From Bradyrhizobium sp. YR681 (lineage in GTDB: Bacteria > Pseudomonadota > Alphaproteobacteria > Rhizobiales > Xanthobacteraceae): a stretch of 58,829 nt of DNA. A program made the translations under genes and the position numbers. Shown piece by piece: positions 23,582 to 32,412 of this stretch. Position 1 is the first letter of the stretch; each line of letters begins with the position of its first letter. The notes beneath the pieces were generated by a model. That model saw only the letters and a list, made by a program, of their open reading frames with translations, did not search any database and was not told the origin of the DNA. The stretch is taken from contig NZ_AKIY01000013.1 of NCBI RefSeq assembly GCF_000282615.1, positions 1-58,829 of the forward strand, read 5' to 3'.

Positions 23582-26140
23582 TCACCACGCATAACGAACG
23601 GCGCCCTTGCCCGCATAGGAGCGCGTCACGTTCGAGAATTCGCCCTCGAAAGCCGCAAGCGCCGACCAGCCGCTCAGCCATTTCTTTTCGACGGCGGCCG
23701 TCACGAGCGCGGAGTCCGCCGCCTGCGCAGCGCCGTTGACGACGAAGCTCGCGTCAGGCAGCGCCCTGAAAGTTGCGGCGATCGTCCGGTTCGGATTGAA
23801 ATCGTGCCCCCATGCGAGCCGTCCGCGCAGCGTGAGAACACCATCGCTCGCGCCGAGAACCCAGTCCGTGCGGACGCCGAGTTCGGTGCGGGGATCGGTC
23901 ACGCTCTTCGCATCATAGGCCAGTGCAAACGCGCTGCTGCCCGACAGCACGGATTCCGCATAGGCCGGCAAGGCGATGGTGGTGAACTGCCCTGCCGCAT
24001 AGGGCGTGACGCCGACATTCATCCAGGACGGAGCGAACCGGTAACCGCCCTCGGCTCGCGCGGACCAGGCGTTGGCGTTGAACCCGGCGCGCAGGCGATC
24101 AGAACCGGCGATGGCCACGGTGCGATCCGTGGTGACGTCCTGCCAGCCATAGGCGAGTGCCGTGGAGATATAGGCCGCCCCGTTGACGTGCCGCATGTAG
24201 GCGCCGGCCTGGAACAGGTCGGAGCGCCCGCTGCCGAGACCGTTCACACTGAAATTGGTCCCGCCGCCGGCCAGCGCAAAGCCGGCTCGCGTATTGGCCG
24301 AGAACCGATAATCGGCCCCGACGGCGGTCCCAAACACGCGGCTTGTCGCATCGTGCGACCCGAGCCCGGCATGTCCGCTGCTGTCCTGCGCACCGCCGAA
24401 GCCCGACGCCCAGACGTTCCAACGCGCAGCCTCGGGGCACGGCCGAGGCTTGCCGCGCGCGTCGGGCACGGAGCAGTCCGGCACGTCGCGGTCGGCAAGC
24501 AAGCCGACGAACTGCCCCATCGCCTCGAACGTCGTCTGCTGCAGGCGTGTTGCGAGCTCACCGGAGGCCTGCGTCAGCCCACCCGCCGACAATGCCGCAT
24601 AGACGCCGGGAATGCCGCCATTCCGGTTGAACGAGTTCGTCAGCCCGTTGCCGACATTGCGCTGGTTGACGTTGAGGTCCGGCGCGATCGCGAAATCGAG
24701 CGCGAGGTTGAGATAGAGGTTGTTGGCGTCGTAGCTCAGGCTGCTGTGGACGTTCGACGGCAGACCGGTGTTGATGAGCGAGGCAAACGTTCCGGACACA
24801 CCGCCCGCTGCGCTGAGGATCGTATAGGTCTTCGAGACGTAGCTTCCCGCAGCAAACACCGCCTTCACGGTGGCGCCGCCGAGATCCGCCGTTCCCGTGA
24901 CCATGGTCGAGGCGGCGGCAGAAGGACTCACCTGCACCAGGTAGAACGCACCAGACGCAAAGGCGAGACTGCCGTCGATCGTCAGCACTGTGCCGGCGCT
25001 GCCGTTGCCCGGCGCCAGCGTGCCGCCGCTGTCGACGGAGACGATCGGCGAGACGATGCTGCCAGCCCCCATCAGCACGGCGCCGGATTGCACCGTCACG
25101 GACGAAGTCCCGTTGAGCGAGCCTTCGACATCGAGCACGCCGCCGGCAACAGTCGTGGCGCCGGTATAAGTGCTCGCGCCCGTCAGGACGAGCGTGCCCG
25201 TGCCGACCTTGGTCAGCGAGCCGCCCGAGCCCTCGCCACTCCCGCCGTCCCGCAACACGCCGGCATAGGTGGTCGAGAGATTGTTGCCGCCAACCTCGAG
25301 GCTCGTCGAACCGAGATAGATCGTGCCGGAGCCTTCGATCGAACCCATCGTGACGCTCGGCGCGAAATTGTACGACAGGTCGATCTCGGCGTTGTTGATG
25401 AAACGCGCCGTGCCGCCGCTGCTGCTGTCCGCGAAGTAGATGATGCCCGCACCGGAATTCACGATGGTGGAATTGCCGGCCGTGCTCGCGTTCTCGAAAT
25501 TGACCGTTCCGGTATTGGTGATGCTGGCGCTGCCGGCGGTGCTGGTGTTCTTGAACGTGATCTCGCTGCTGCTGTCGCTGTTGATCACGGCGCTGCCGGC
25601 CGTCGCGCTCTGGGTGAAAGAGAGCGAACCATTGTTGACGTTGATGGTCGCAGTCCCCGCGGTACTGCTGTTTCCGAACCTGACACCGCTGACATCGATG
25701 TTGAGGACCACGCTACCGCCGTTGACGACAATGCCGGCGCCGAGAAATCGCAATGACACCTCACCGTCGACGGTGATGACGTAATTTCCCGCGTCGGCGT
25801 TGAAGGTCCATCCGCCGACCGATTGAATGGTCAGAATGCCGAGATTTGTGATGGTGGACGCCCCGAACGACGCGGTACCGTCAGGAACGCTGCCGCCGCT
25901 CCAGTTCGACCCCGCCGCATAGACGTCCGAGCCGGGAGTGGCGAGCCAGGTCGCGTCGATCGCTTCCGCAGGCAACGCGGTCGCGAGCAACGCCGCCGTC
26001 ACCAGAGCCGAAGTGCCGAGCCAGGCGGTCAACGACCGCGCCGATGCACGCACCCACCCGTCAGCGGACCGGCCTCCGAAGACCGTCCCGAGATCACCAC
26101 GCAACACCATTCCAGCCCTTGACCCCGCCTTCGGCATCAT
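23582..26140 (-). CDS. Autotransporter with 20-residue repeat passenger
   Basis: The gene encodes 852 residues and is a type Va secreted surface protein. A long leader (cleavage about residue 60, LPAEA/IDATW) is followed by a beta-helical passenger. Residues about 155-250 hold five repeats of about 20 residues with an STAG-type core (near 159, 179, 200, 219 and 239). A PATR-type repeat follows near 309-342 (LTKVGTGTLVLTGASTYTGATTV). The C-terminal barrel covers about 590-852 and ends VRYAW with the expected terminal aromatic. The passenger has no protease or adhesin motif I can name. It is divergent from an AraC-type regulator, a plausible controller. Confidence 0.93.
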   Translation of the reverse strand: MMPKAGSRAGMVLRGDLGTVFGGRSADGWVRASARSLTAWLGTSALVTAALLATALPAEAIDATWLATPGSDVYAAGSNWSGGSVPDGTASFGASTITNLGILTIQSVGGWTFNADAGNYVITVDGEVSLRFLGAGIVVNGGSVVLNIDVSGVRFGNSSTAGTATINVNNGSLSFTQSATAGSAVINSDSSSEITFKNTSTAGSASITNTGTVNFENASTAGNSTIVNSGAGIIYFADSSSGGTARFINNAEIDLSYNFAPSVTMGSIEGSGTIYLGSTSLEVGGNNLSTTYAGVLRDGGSGEGSGGSLTKVGTGTLVLTGASTYTGATTVAGGVLDVEGSLNGTSSVTVQSGAVLMGAGSIVSPIVSVDSGGTLAPGNGSAGTVLTIDGSLAFASGAFYLVQVSPSAAASTMVTGTADLGGATVKAVFAAGSYVSKTYTILSAAGGVSGTFASLINTGLPSNVHSSLSYDANNLYLNLALDFAIAPDLNVNQRNVGNGLTNSFNRNGGIPGVYAALSAGGLTQASGELATRLQQTTFEAMGQFVGLLADRDVPDCSVPDARGKPRPCPEAARWNVWASGFGGAQDSSGHAGLGSHDATSRVFGTAVGADYRFSANTRAGFALAGGGTNFSVNGLGSGRSDLFQAGAYMRHVNGAAYISTALAYGWQDVTTDRTVAIAGSDRLRAGFNANAWSARAEGGYRFAPSWMNVGVTPYAAGQFTTIALPAYAESVLSGSSAFALAYDAKSVTDPRTELGVRTDWVLGASDGVLTLRGRLAWGHDFNPNRTIAATFRALPDASFVVNGAAQAADSALVTAAVEKKWLSGWSALAAFEGEFSNVTRSYAGKGAVRYAW

Positions 26141-26329
26141 GCCGTCGTGGGCCCGGTCTCCCGCTGCCCTGGGGCGCTCTTCAAGCCTCCACGAGGCAGC
26201 GTCAATACGAGCAAGCGGCCTGGAAACGCCGCATCAATAGACTGAGACAAACGCGCAAGAGCCCAGGAGCTTCGGGGCGTGACGGGCACACGGCTCGGAC
26301 GCTGAGCACCCCACGATACCGGCAGCATT

Positions 26330-26346
26330 CGTATACAAATGATACG
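26330..26346. promoter_or_regulatory. AT-rich inverted repeat in the autotransporter/AraC gap
   Basis: CGTATACAAATGATACG has 5-bp complementary ends (CGTAT/ATACG) around a seven-base centre. It is the most AT-rich spot in the 290-base divergent gap and lies 85 bases before the AraC-type start. It could be a promoter element or binding site; the evidence is weak. Confidence 0.3.
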
Positions 26347-26430
26347 CTTTCCCTCTGCCGAAGATCGCCCTATACCCCGGAGCCGGCCTCACCGGCCCTC
26401 TATGACGATCGAGACCCGACCAAGACCATC

Positions 26431-27549
26431 ATGAGCGACGACGGCACGACCACACGTCCGGAGGACGCCTCCGGACTGACGGGTGATGCCGCCCCGGTTT
26501 CATCCCTGCTGCCGGCCTTCGGCTTCACGGCCGATCAGATGGAGGCAGATGCAAACGTCGCGGCGTGGCGGGAAGCGGTCGCAACGCTGTTCGACGTCGA
26601 CGAGCTTGCCGCCGACGAACCGGGCCCCTTCCGCGCCGACATCAGCTCCTATGCCATGGGGCCGGTGCTGATCGGGCTGAGCCGGGCCAGCGGCCAGCGC
26701 TTCCGCCGTACCCCCGAGACGATTGCGCGCAGCGGCGTGGACCACATCATCCTCCAGATCTACGTAGCGGGCGCATTTGACGGCGTTGCCGGCGCCCGAC
26801 CAGTCCGTGTGCGTGCCGGCGACATCTGCCTGTTCGACCTTGCCCAGACACTGGAGACCAGAGCGACCGCCTTCGAGAATATCACGCTGGTCGTCCCGCG
26901 CCCGATGTTCGGAACGCATCTGTTGCGGGTCGAGGATTTGCACGGCCTCGTTCTGCCCGCGAGCGGCGTGATCGCAAGGCTCCTCGCCGGGCACCTCGGC
27001 GCTCTCTTCCAGTTCGCGCCGCGCATGACGCTCGACGAATGCCAGTCGGTGGTCGAGGGCACGGTCTCGCTCCTCGCTGCCTGCTTGCGCAACGAGCTCG
27101 AACGCGAGGAGGCCGACGCGGACCAGCCGGTCACCGCGGGCCCGTCCCTGATGCGCATTCGCCAGCATATCGAGGCGAGCCTTGGCAGCGACGATCTGTC
27201 GGCCAGTTCGGTCGCGGCCCGTTTTGGCCTGTCACGGGCCTCGCTGTACCGGCTGTTCGCGCCGGTCGGCGGCATCGCCGATTACATCCGCAGCCGCCGG
27301 CTGCACCGCGCCTTCTTCGATCTCGCCAGTTCCGATGCCCGCAACTTGAGGATCAGCGAGGTCGCGCGACGCTGGCGGCTCGGCACCGACGCGCATTTCA
27401 CGCGCTCCTTCAAGGCAGCCTATGGCATCACACCGCGCGCCGCGCGCGAGGCCGCATTGCTTGGAGTGCAGCGCGGCAACGACGAAGCGAACAGCGCGAC
27501 GATTTCCCGGTGGATGCGGGAGATCGCGCCGCCGGGCGCTGCGGATTGA
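26431..27549 (+). CDS. AraC-family transcriptional regulator
   Basis: The gene encodes 372 residues. The N-terminal two-thirds match the AraC-binding-like domain of NahR/XylS-type long regulators (AMGPVLIGLSRASGQRFRRTPETIARSGVDHIILQIYVAG, and VRAGDICLFDLAQ). The C-terminal 100 residues carry two helix-turn-helix motifs: DLSASSVAARFGLSRASLYRLFAPVGGIADYIRSRRL and RISEVARRWRLGTDAHFTRSFKAAYGITPRAAR. It is divergent from the autotransporter and convergent with the double-barrel outer-membrane protein, so control of surface proteins is a reasonable inference. Confidence 0.92.
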   Translation: MSDDGTTTRPEDASGLTGDAAPVSSLLPAFGFTADQMEADANVAAWREAVATLFDVDELAADEPGPFRADISSYAMGPVLIGLSRASGQRFRRTPETIARSGVDHIILQIYVAGAFDGVAGARPVRVRAGDICLFDLAQTLETRATAFENITLVVPRPMFGTHLLRVEDLHGLVLPASGVIARLLAGHLGALFQFAPRMTLDECQSVVEGTVSLLAACLRNELEREEADADQPVTAGPSLMRIRQHIEASLGSDDLSASSVAARFGLSRASLYRLFAPVGGIADYIRSRRLHRAFFDLASSDARNLRISEVARRWRLGTDAHFTRSFKAAYGITPRAAREAALLGVQRGNDEANSATISRWMREIAPPGAAD

Positions 27550-27568
27550 ATCCGCGGACATCCGCAGC

Positions 27569-27585
27569 GCGCAGATGATCTGCGC
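27569..27585. terminator. Compact hairpin between convergent genes
   Basis: GCGCAGA and TCTGCGC flank TGA, making a 7-bp stem with a 3-base loop. It overlaps the first base of the double-barrel protein's stop codon and follows the AraC gene by 19 bases. No T run is present, so it is a weak terminator candidate. Confidence 0.35.
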
Positions 27586-29039
27586 TACGGCGCCGGAAGG
27601 TGGTAGGCCAGCACGCCGCGCAGCGTGTGCACCGTGCCGCCGGCACTCAGGCTGGTCATGAAATCCGACGCCAGATCGTCTCTCGCCCCGAGATGGGTGA
27701 CGCGATATTCGGCGCGCGCGGAAATGCTGTCGGTGAAGAAGCGCTCGAAGCCGCCGCCGAAGGTCGCGCCGTGATATTCCCGCGTCGGAGCCGTGCCGGG
27801 GACTCCGAGGAAATTATACGAGATCGACTGCGCGGTCGTTCCGCTGTAGCCGCCGAGCAGATAGACGAGCGTCTCCGGCGCCACGAGATAACCGACGCGT
27901 CCGCCGACGGTCCAGCCCCACTTCACAGCGGCCAGATCCGACGAGATCTCGACACCGGCGCCGGATGTCTTGACCTTGGCGCCGCCGTTGGTCCCGGCAT
28001 CGATCAGTCCGAATGCACCGATGACCCATTTCGGCGCGACCTGGCGATCGTAGCCGATGGTGAAGGTGCCGCCGACATCGGCGCCACCGAGACCGGACGC
28101 ATTGAGATCCAGCACGCCGGCAAACGAGCCCGCGACATGAGGCGTGATGACGTCGCCGCCGACGCCTGCGCCCACATAGACCCCTGTCCACGTTGGATTC
28201 AGCATCGGCGCCGCCGAAGCCGTCGCCGGTCCGCCGAACTGGCCGAAGCGATAGGCCGCACCGATCCTGACCACATGCTGGGACAGGTCAGTGGTCCAGA
28301 CCGCGCCGAGCGGATCGACCGTGGTGTGCTGACCAAGCGCGACATAACGGTACTCACCACGCAATGATACGTTGTTGGCGAGGCGATATTCCGCCCCGGC
28401 ACCGACCGTGTAGCCATGTGATGTCAGCGCCGGTTCCTGCACCGTGAACGAGGGACCACCGAAGATCGCGTAGTTCAGATTCCAGTTGTTGATCCGCATC
28501 TCGCTGTAGCCGGCAAGGCCGTAGAGCAGGACGTCCGGCGTCACCAGAAACCCGGCCCGGCCGCCGATGGTCCAACCCTGATCCAGCGACGGCAGCGTGG
28601 CACTCAGGCTCTGGCCGAAGAAGAACGGGCTCGACGCACTGACCGTCGTCCGCTGGCGCGACCAGTCGTAATCGACGAAGCCACCGACCACGACACGCGG
28701 TGCAACCTGAACGTCGAAGCCGGCGAAGGCCGACAGGCCGAGGTCGGCGCCCTGCAAGCCGTCGAGATTGAACAAGTCAGCGCCGCCCCCCGCCGGCGTC
28801 AACCTCGACCGGCCCGTCGCGAAGTCGAAGCCGAGGCCGCCGCCGACATAGAACTGGGTCCAGTTCGCCACGGGCGCTGCGATCGGCCGCGCTTTCAGGG
28901 GAAGGTCGGCCGCAGAGGCCTGCGTTCCTGCAAAAGCCGGAATGAACGCAACACCAAAAACCGCGGCCGCACGCGCAACCGCCTGTCGCCTCGAATGAAC
29001 CAAGTCCCGCCCCCAACGCCTCGCGCCGGCTGCGCCCAT
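27585..29039 (-). CDS. Outer-membrane protein with two tandem OmpA-like beta-barrels
   Basis: The gene encodes 484 residues. After the leader (to ASA/ADLPLKARP) come two copies of the small eight-strand barrel found in rhizobial Omp25/RopB-type proteins. Copy 1 (about 60-268) starts NWTQFYVGGGLGFDF and ends VVRIGAAYRFG; copy 2 (about 284-484) starts NPTWTGVYVGAGVGGD and ends LRGVLAYHLPAP. Each contains GWTIGGRAGFLVTPDVLLYGLAGYS or its match GWTVGGRVGYLVAPETLVYLLGGYS, and an AEYRxxxLG strand near its end. The usual protein has one barrel of about 200-250 residues, so this is a duplication or fusion. Confidence 0.88.
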   Translation of the reverse strand: MGAAGARRWGRDLVHSRRQAVARAAAVFGVAFIPAFAGTQASAADLPLKARPIAAPVANWTQFYVGGGLGFDFATGRSRLTPAGGGADLFNLDGLQGADLGLSAFAGFDVQVAPRVVVGGFVDYDWSRQRTTVSASSPFFFGQSLSATLPSLDQGWTIGGRAGFLVTPDVLLYGLAGYSEMRINNWNLNYAIFGGPSFTVQEPALTSHGYTVGAGAEYRLANNVSLRGEYRYVALGQHTTVDPLGAVWTTDLSQHVVRIGAAYRFGQFGGPATASAAPMLNPTWTGVYVGAGVGGDVITPHVAGSFAGVLDLNASGLGGADVGGTFTIGYDRQVAPKWVIGAFGLIDAGTNGGAKVKTSGAGVEISSDLAAVKWGWTVGGRVGYLVAPETLVYLLGGYSGTTAQSISYNFLGVPGTAPTREYHGATFGGGFERFFTDSISARAEYRVTHLGARDDLASDFMTSLSAGGTVHTLRGVLAYHLPAP

Positions 29040-29207
29040 GCAACCAGCCGATCGCTAGTATTCGGTTCCAACAGAGTTCGACAAGTCAGGAAACGCGCAT
29101 GCTCCACAGCGGCCACGATTTTGTGGAACCGCTGTGATCTCAAAGCCATGATGTGTGAATGAGGGTTCACGCGAGCGACACGCAAACCCGTTGTGGAGGC
29201 GTGCCGG

Positions 29208-29660
29208 CTACACGTCCCCGTAGGCCGTCTCGGCCGAGCGCGTGGCACGGCCGTAGCCCATGATCATGAACAGCGCGCCGATGATCGAGAGATTCTTCAG
29301 CGCATCGACCACCATCCTGGCGTTGTCAGGCGCCGCCTGATTCCAGAAATCGGAGAACAGGACCGTCGAGACTGCGATGTAGAAGATCATCAGCATCGCA
29401 AAGAAGCGCGCGCCGAAATTCAGCGCGATCATCAGGCCGGCGACGATCTCGAGCCCGCCGACGGCGATCGCCAGCAGTTGCGGCGTGGTCATGGCCGTCA
29501 GCGTCTCGATCTGCTTGGCATAGGGCGCGATGACGTCAGGCACCACGACCTTGGTGGCGATGAAATCGGCGGTGGCCTGGATGGCAAACAGCTTCGTTGC
29601 GCCCGTGTAGATGAACAGCACGGCGAACAGGATTCGCCCGAAAGTCACGAACGCTGGCAT
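29208..29660 (-). CDS. DoxX-family membrane protein
   Basis: The gene encodes 150 residues with four predicted membrane segments: GRILFAVLFIYTGATKLFA, LLAIAVGGLEIVAGLMIAL, FFAMLMIFYIAVSTVLF and LSIIGALFMIMGYG. The first segment with GATKLF and the GLEIVAGL helix are DoxX/SURF4-like hallmarks. Members are poorly defined and have been linked to quinol or thiol redox in the membrane. It stands alone between the double-barrel protein and malic enzyme genes. Confidence 0.88.
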   Translation of the reverse strand: MPAFVTFGRILFAVLFIYTGATKLFAIQATADFIATKVVVPDVIAPYAKQIETLTAMTTPQLLAIAVGGLEIVAGLMIALNFGARFFAMLMIFYIAVSTVLFSDFWNQAAPDNARMVVDALKNLSIIGALFMIMGYGRATRSAETAYGDV

Positions 29661-29856
29661 GATCGGCCTCTTGGCTCAGGCTTTTTGAAATCGGCGTCTT
29701 GACGAGAGTACCGCGCGATTATGATGAGTCGTGCGCCGGTTTACAAACGGGGAAATGGCGAACTGCGAGGAATTCAAAAGTTGGCGGCACGGGCGGTGCA
29801 CCTTCTCCCGCCAGGGGAAAAGGGATTGCACCTCTCGCGCAGCTAGAGTTCGCCCC

Positions 29857-32166
29857 TTACGTGAACAACGTCGGCTGCTGCCGCGCTGCCCGCTCCTGCG
29901 CTTCCACCACCGCGACCGCGGTCATGTTGAGGATGCCGCGCGCGGTCACCGACGGCGTGAGGATATGTGCCGGACGCGCCGGGCCGATCAGGATCGGGCC
30001 GACGGGGAGCGCATCCGCCAACGACTTGATCATCTGATAGGCAACGTTGGCGGTGTCGAGCGTCGGCATGATCATGATGTTGGCCTCGCCCTCCAGCTTG
30101 GAATGCGGCAGCACCATTTTTCGCGCGGCGGCGGACAGCGCCGTGTCGCCCTGCATCTCGCCGTCGGCCTCGATCTCCGGATGCCTGTCCTTCAGCAGCT
30201 GGGTCGCCCGGCGCATTTTGCGCGAGGACTCGGTGTCGTAGCTGCCGAAATCGGAGTGCGAGACGAAGGCGATCTTCGGCTTGATGTTGAAGCGCTGGAC
30301 GTGGACCGCGGCGAGCGAGGCGATCTCGGCAAGCTCTTCCGCGCTCGGATTGGGGCGCACCTGCGTGTCTGCGATGAAGAAGGCGCCCTTGCTGGTGATC
30401 AGCAGTGCCAGCGCGGCATAGTCGCTGACGCCGGGCGCGAAGCCGACGATCTCGCGGACATGACGCAGATGGCTCATGTAGCGGCCCTCGACGCCGCAGA
30501 GCATCGCATCCGCCTCCCCGCGCGTCACGGCGAGCGCCGCGATGACCGTGTTGTTGGTGCGCACCACCGTGCGCGCCGCATCCGGCGTCACGCCGCGGCG
30601 GCCCGCGACCTCGACATAGGACTGCACGTAGGAGCGGTAACGCGGATCGTCCTCGGGATTGACGAGGTCGAAATCCTTGCCCGCCTTGATCGACAGGCCG
30701 AAGCGCTTGATGCGCGCCTCCACCACGGAGGGACGGCCGACCAGGATCGGCGTCGCCAGCTTCTCCTCCAGCACCACCTGCGTGGCGCGCAGCACGCGCT
30801 CGTCCTCGCCTTCGGCGTAGATCACGCGCACCGGCTGGGTCTTGGCCTTGGCGAACATCGGCTTCATGACGAGGCCGGAGCGGAAGGCGAAGCGCTCGAG
30901 CAGCGCGGTGTATTCGTCGAAATTGGTGATGGGGCGCGTCGCCACGCCCGATTCCATCGCCGCTTTCGCCACCGCCGGCGCGATGCGCAGGATCAGGCGG
31001 GGATCAAAGGGGCTCGGGATCAGCGAGCCCGGGCCAAAGCCCTGCGTCTCGCCGGTATCAAAGCCCTGCGCGACCGCATCCGACGGCGCCTCGCGCGCGA
31101 GCTGCGCGATGGCCTCGACCGCGGCGTGTTTCATCTCCTCGTTGATGGCGCTGGCACCGACATCGAGCGCGCCGCGGAAGATGAAGGGGAAGCACAGGAC
31201 GTTGTTGACCTGGTTCGGATAGTCCGAGCGGCCGGTGCAGATCATGGCGTCGGGGCGCACTTTGCGCGCCTCCTCCGGCATGATCTCCGGGGTCGGGTTG
31301 GCGAGCGCCATGATCAGCGGCTTCTCGCCCATGGCCTTGGCCATCTCGGGCTTGAGCACCCCCGGTGCCGACAGGCCGATGAAGATGTCGGCGCCGCCGA
31401 TGACGTCGCCGAGCGTACGCTTGTCGGTCTTCTGCGCATAGATCGCCTTCCAGCGGTCCATCGAGGTGTTGCGGCCTTCGTGCACGAGGCCGTCGATGTC
31501 GCAGACCCAGATGTTCTTGCGCTGGGCGCCCATCGACACCAGCAGATTGAGCGTCGCGATGGCCGCGGCCCCCGCTCCCGACGCCACGATCTTGACGTCC
31601 GACAGCTTCTTGCCGTTCAGCCTGAGGCCATTGGTGATGGCGGCGGCGACGATGATGGCGGTGCCGTGCTGGTCGTCATGGAAGACCGGGATCTTCATGC
31701 GCTCCTTCAAGCGCGCCTCGATCTCGAAACACTCAGGTCCGCGGATGTCTTCCAGATTGATGCCGCCGAAGGTCGGCTCGAGCGCCGCCACGGTCTCGAC
31801 CACGCGATCGATGGTGTCGGCGGCGATCTCGATGTCGAACACGTCGATGCCGGCGAATTTCTTGAACAGGACGGCCTTGCCCTCCATCACCGGCTTGGAG
31901 GCCAGCGGGCCGATATTGCCGAGGCCGAGCACCGCCGTGCCGTTGGAGACCACCGCGACCAGATTGGCGCGCGTGGTCAGCGTGGCGGCCTCGGCCGGGT
32001 TCTTGGCGATTTCCATGCAAGCAGCGGCGACGCCCGGAGAATAGGCAAGTGCGAGATCGCGCTGGTTGGCAAGCGGCTTGCTCGCCTGGATCTCGAGCTT
32101 TCCGGGGCGCGGCAGACGGTGATAGGCCAGTGCCGCCTGGTGGAGATCATCGGAATAGGACGCCAT
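29857..32166 (-). CDS. maeB: NADP-type malic enzyme with phosphotransacetylase-like domain
   Basis: The gene encodes 769 residues. It oxidatively decarboxylates malate to pyruvate, feeding acetyl-CoA synthesis during growth on dicarboxylates. The N-terminal malic domain (1-430) has [41 protein letters not shown], the metal site [35 protein letters not shown] and the nucleotide loop [16 protein letters not shown]. The C-terminal part (about 440-769) is phosphotransacetylase-like ([32 protein letters not shown]), usual in MaeB proteins and in rhizobial Dme/Tme, where it is regulatory. Which of Dme or Tme this corresponds to cannot be told by eye. Confidence 0.95.
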   Translation of the reverse strand: MASYSDDLHQAALAYHRLPRPGKLEIQASKPLANQRDLALAYSPGVAAACMEIAKNPAEAATLTTRANLVAVVSNGTAVLGLGNIGPLASKPVMEGKAVLFKKFAGIDVFDIEIAADTIDRVVETVAALEPTFGGINLEDIRGPECFEIEARLKERMKIPVFHDDQHGTAIIVAAAITNGLRLNGKKLSDVKIVASGAGAAAIATLNLLVSMGAQRKNIWVCDIDGLVHEGRNTSMDRWKAIYAQKTDKRTLGDVIGGADIFIGLSAPGVLKPEMAKAMGEKPLIMALANPTPEIMPEEARKVRPDAMICTGRSDYPNQVNNVLCFPFIFRGALDVGASAINEEMKHAAVEAIAQLAREAPSDAVAQGFDTGETQGFGPGSLIPSPFDPRLILRIAPAVAKAAMESGVATRPITNFDEYTALLERFAFRSGLVMKPMFAKAKTQPVRVIYAEGEDERVLRATQVVLEEKLATPILVGRPSVVEARIKRFGLSIKAGKDFDLVNPEDDPRYRSYVQSYVEVAGRRGVTPDAARTVVRTNNTVIAALAVTRGEADAMLCGVEGRYMSHLRHVREIVGFAPGVSDYAALALLITSKGAFFIADTQVRPNPSAEELAEIASLAAVHVQRFNIKPKIAFVSHSDFGSYDTESSRKMRRATQLLKDRHPEIEADGEMQGDTALSAAARKMVLPHSKLEGEANIMIMPTLDTANVAYQMIKSLADALPVGPILIGPARPAHILTPSVTARGILNMTAVAVVEAQERAARQQPTLFT

Positions 32167-32412
32167 GCGGTCTCTTGCCTCGCGTTACCGGCCTCAAACT
32201 GCCTCATCCGGAGCGCCCGCCCCAGCGGACGGTATTTCCGGGTCATGGAAACGGGATGAAGCACGCCGGGCGCCCCGGTGGCAACATCCGATTGCGCCCC
32301 CATCAACAGGGCACGCGGTCAAATATCTGATAGCGCTAGCTTTCCCTGGACCGCGCGGCGTTTCGCGAATATGCCAGGTTGCGCAGTGCAAAATGAGCAA
32401 CTGGAGCTGGGA

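Noticed and set aside
23492..25756. Long open frame opposite the autotransporter
   Set aside because: Arg-, Ala- and Gly-rich with no signal or family features; the minus-strand autotransporter has a leader, repeats and a barrel.
29731..32259. Open frame of more than 800 codons on the plus strand
   Set aside because: It is antisense to the malic enzyme gene, rich in Arg, His, Asp and Gly, and has no domain. Such frames are a by-product of high GC codon bias.
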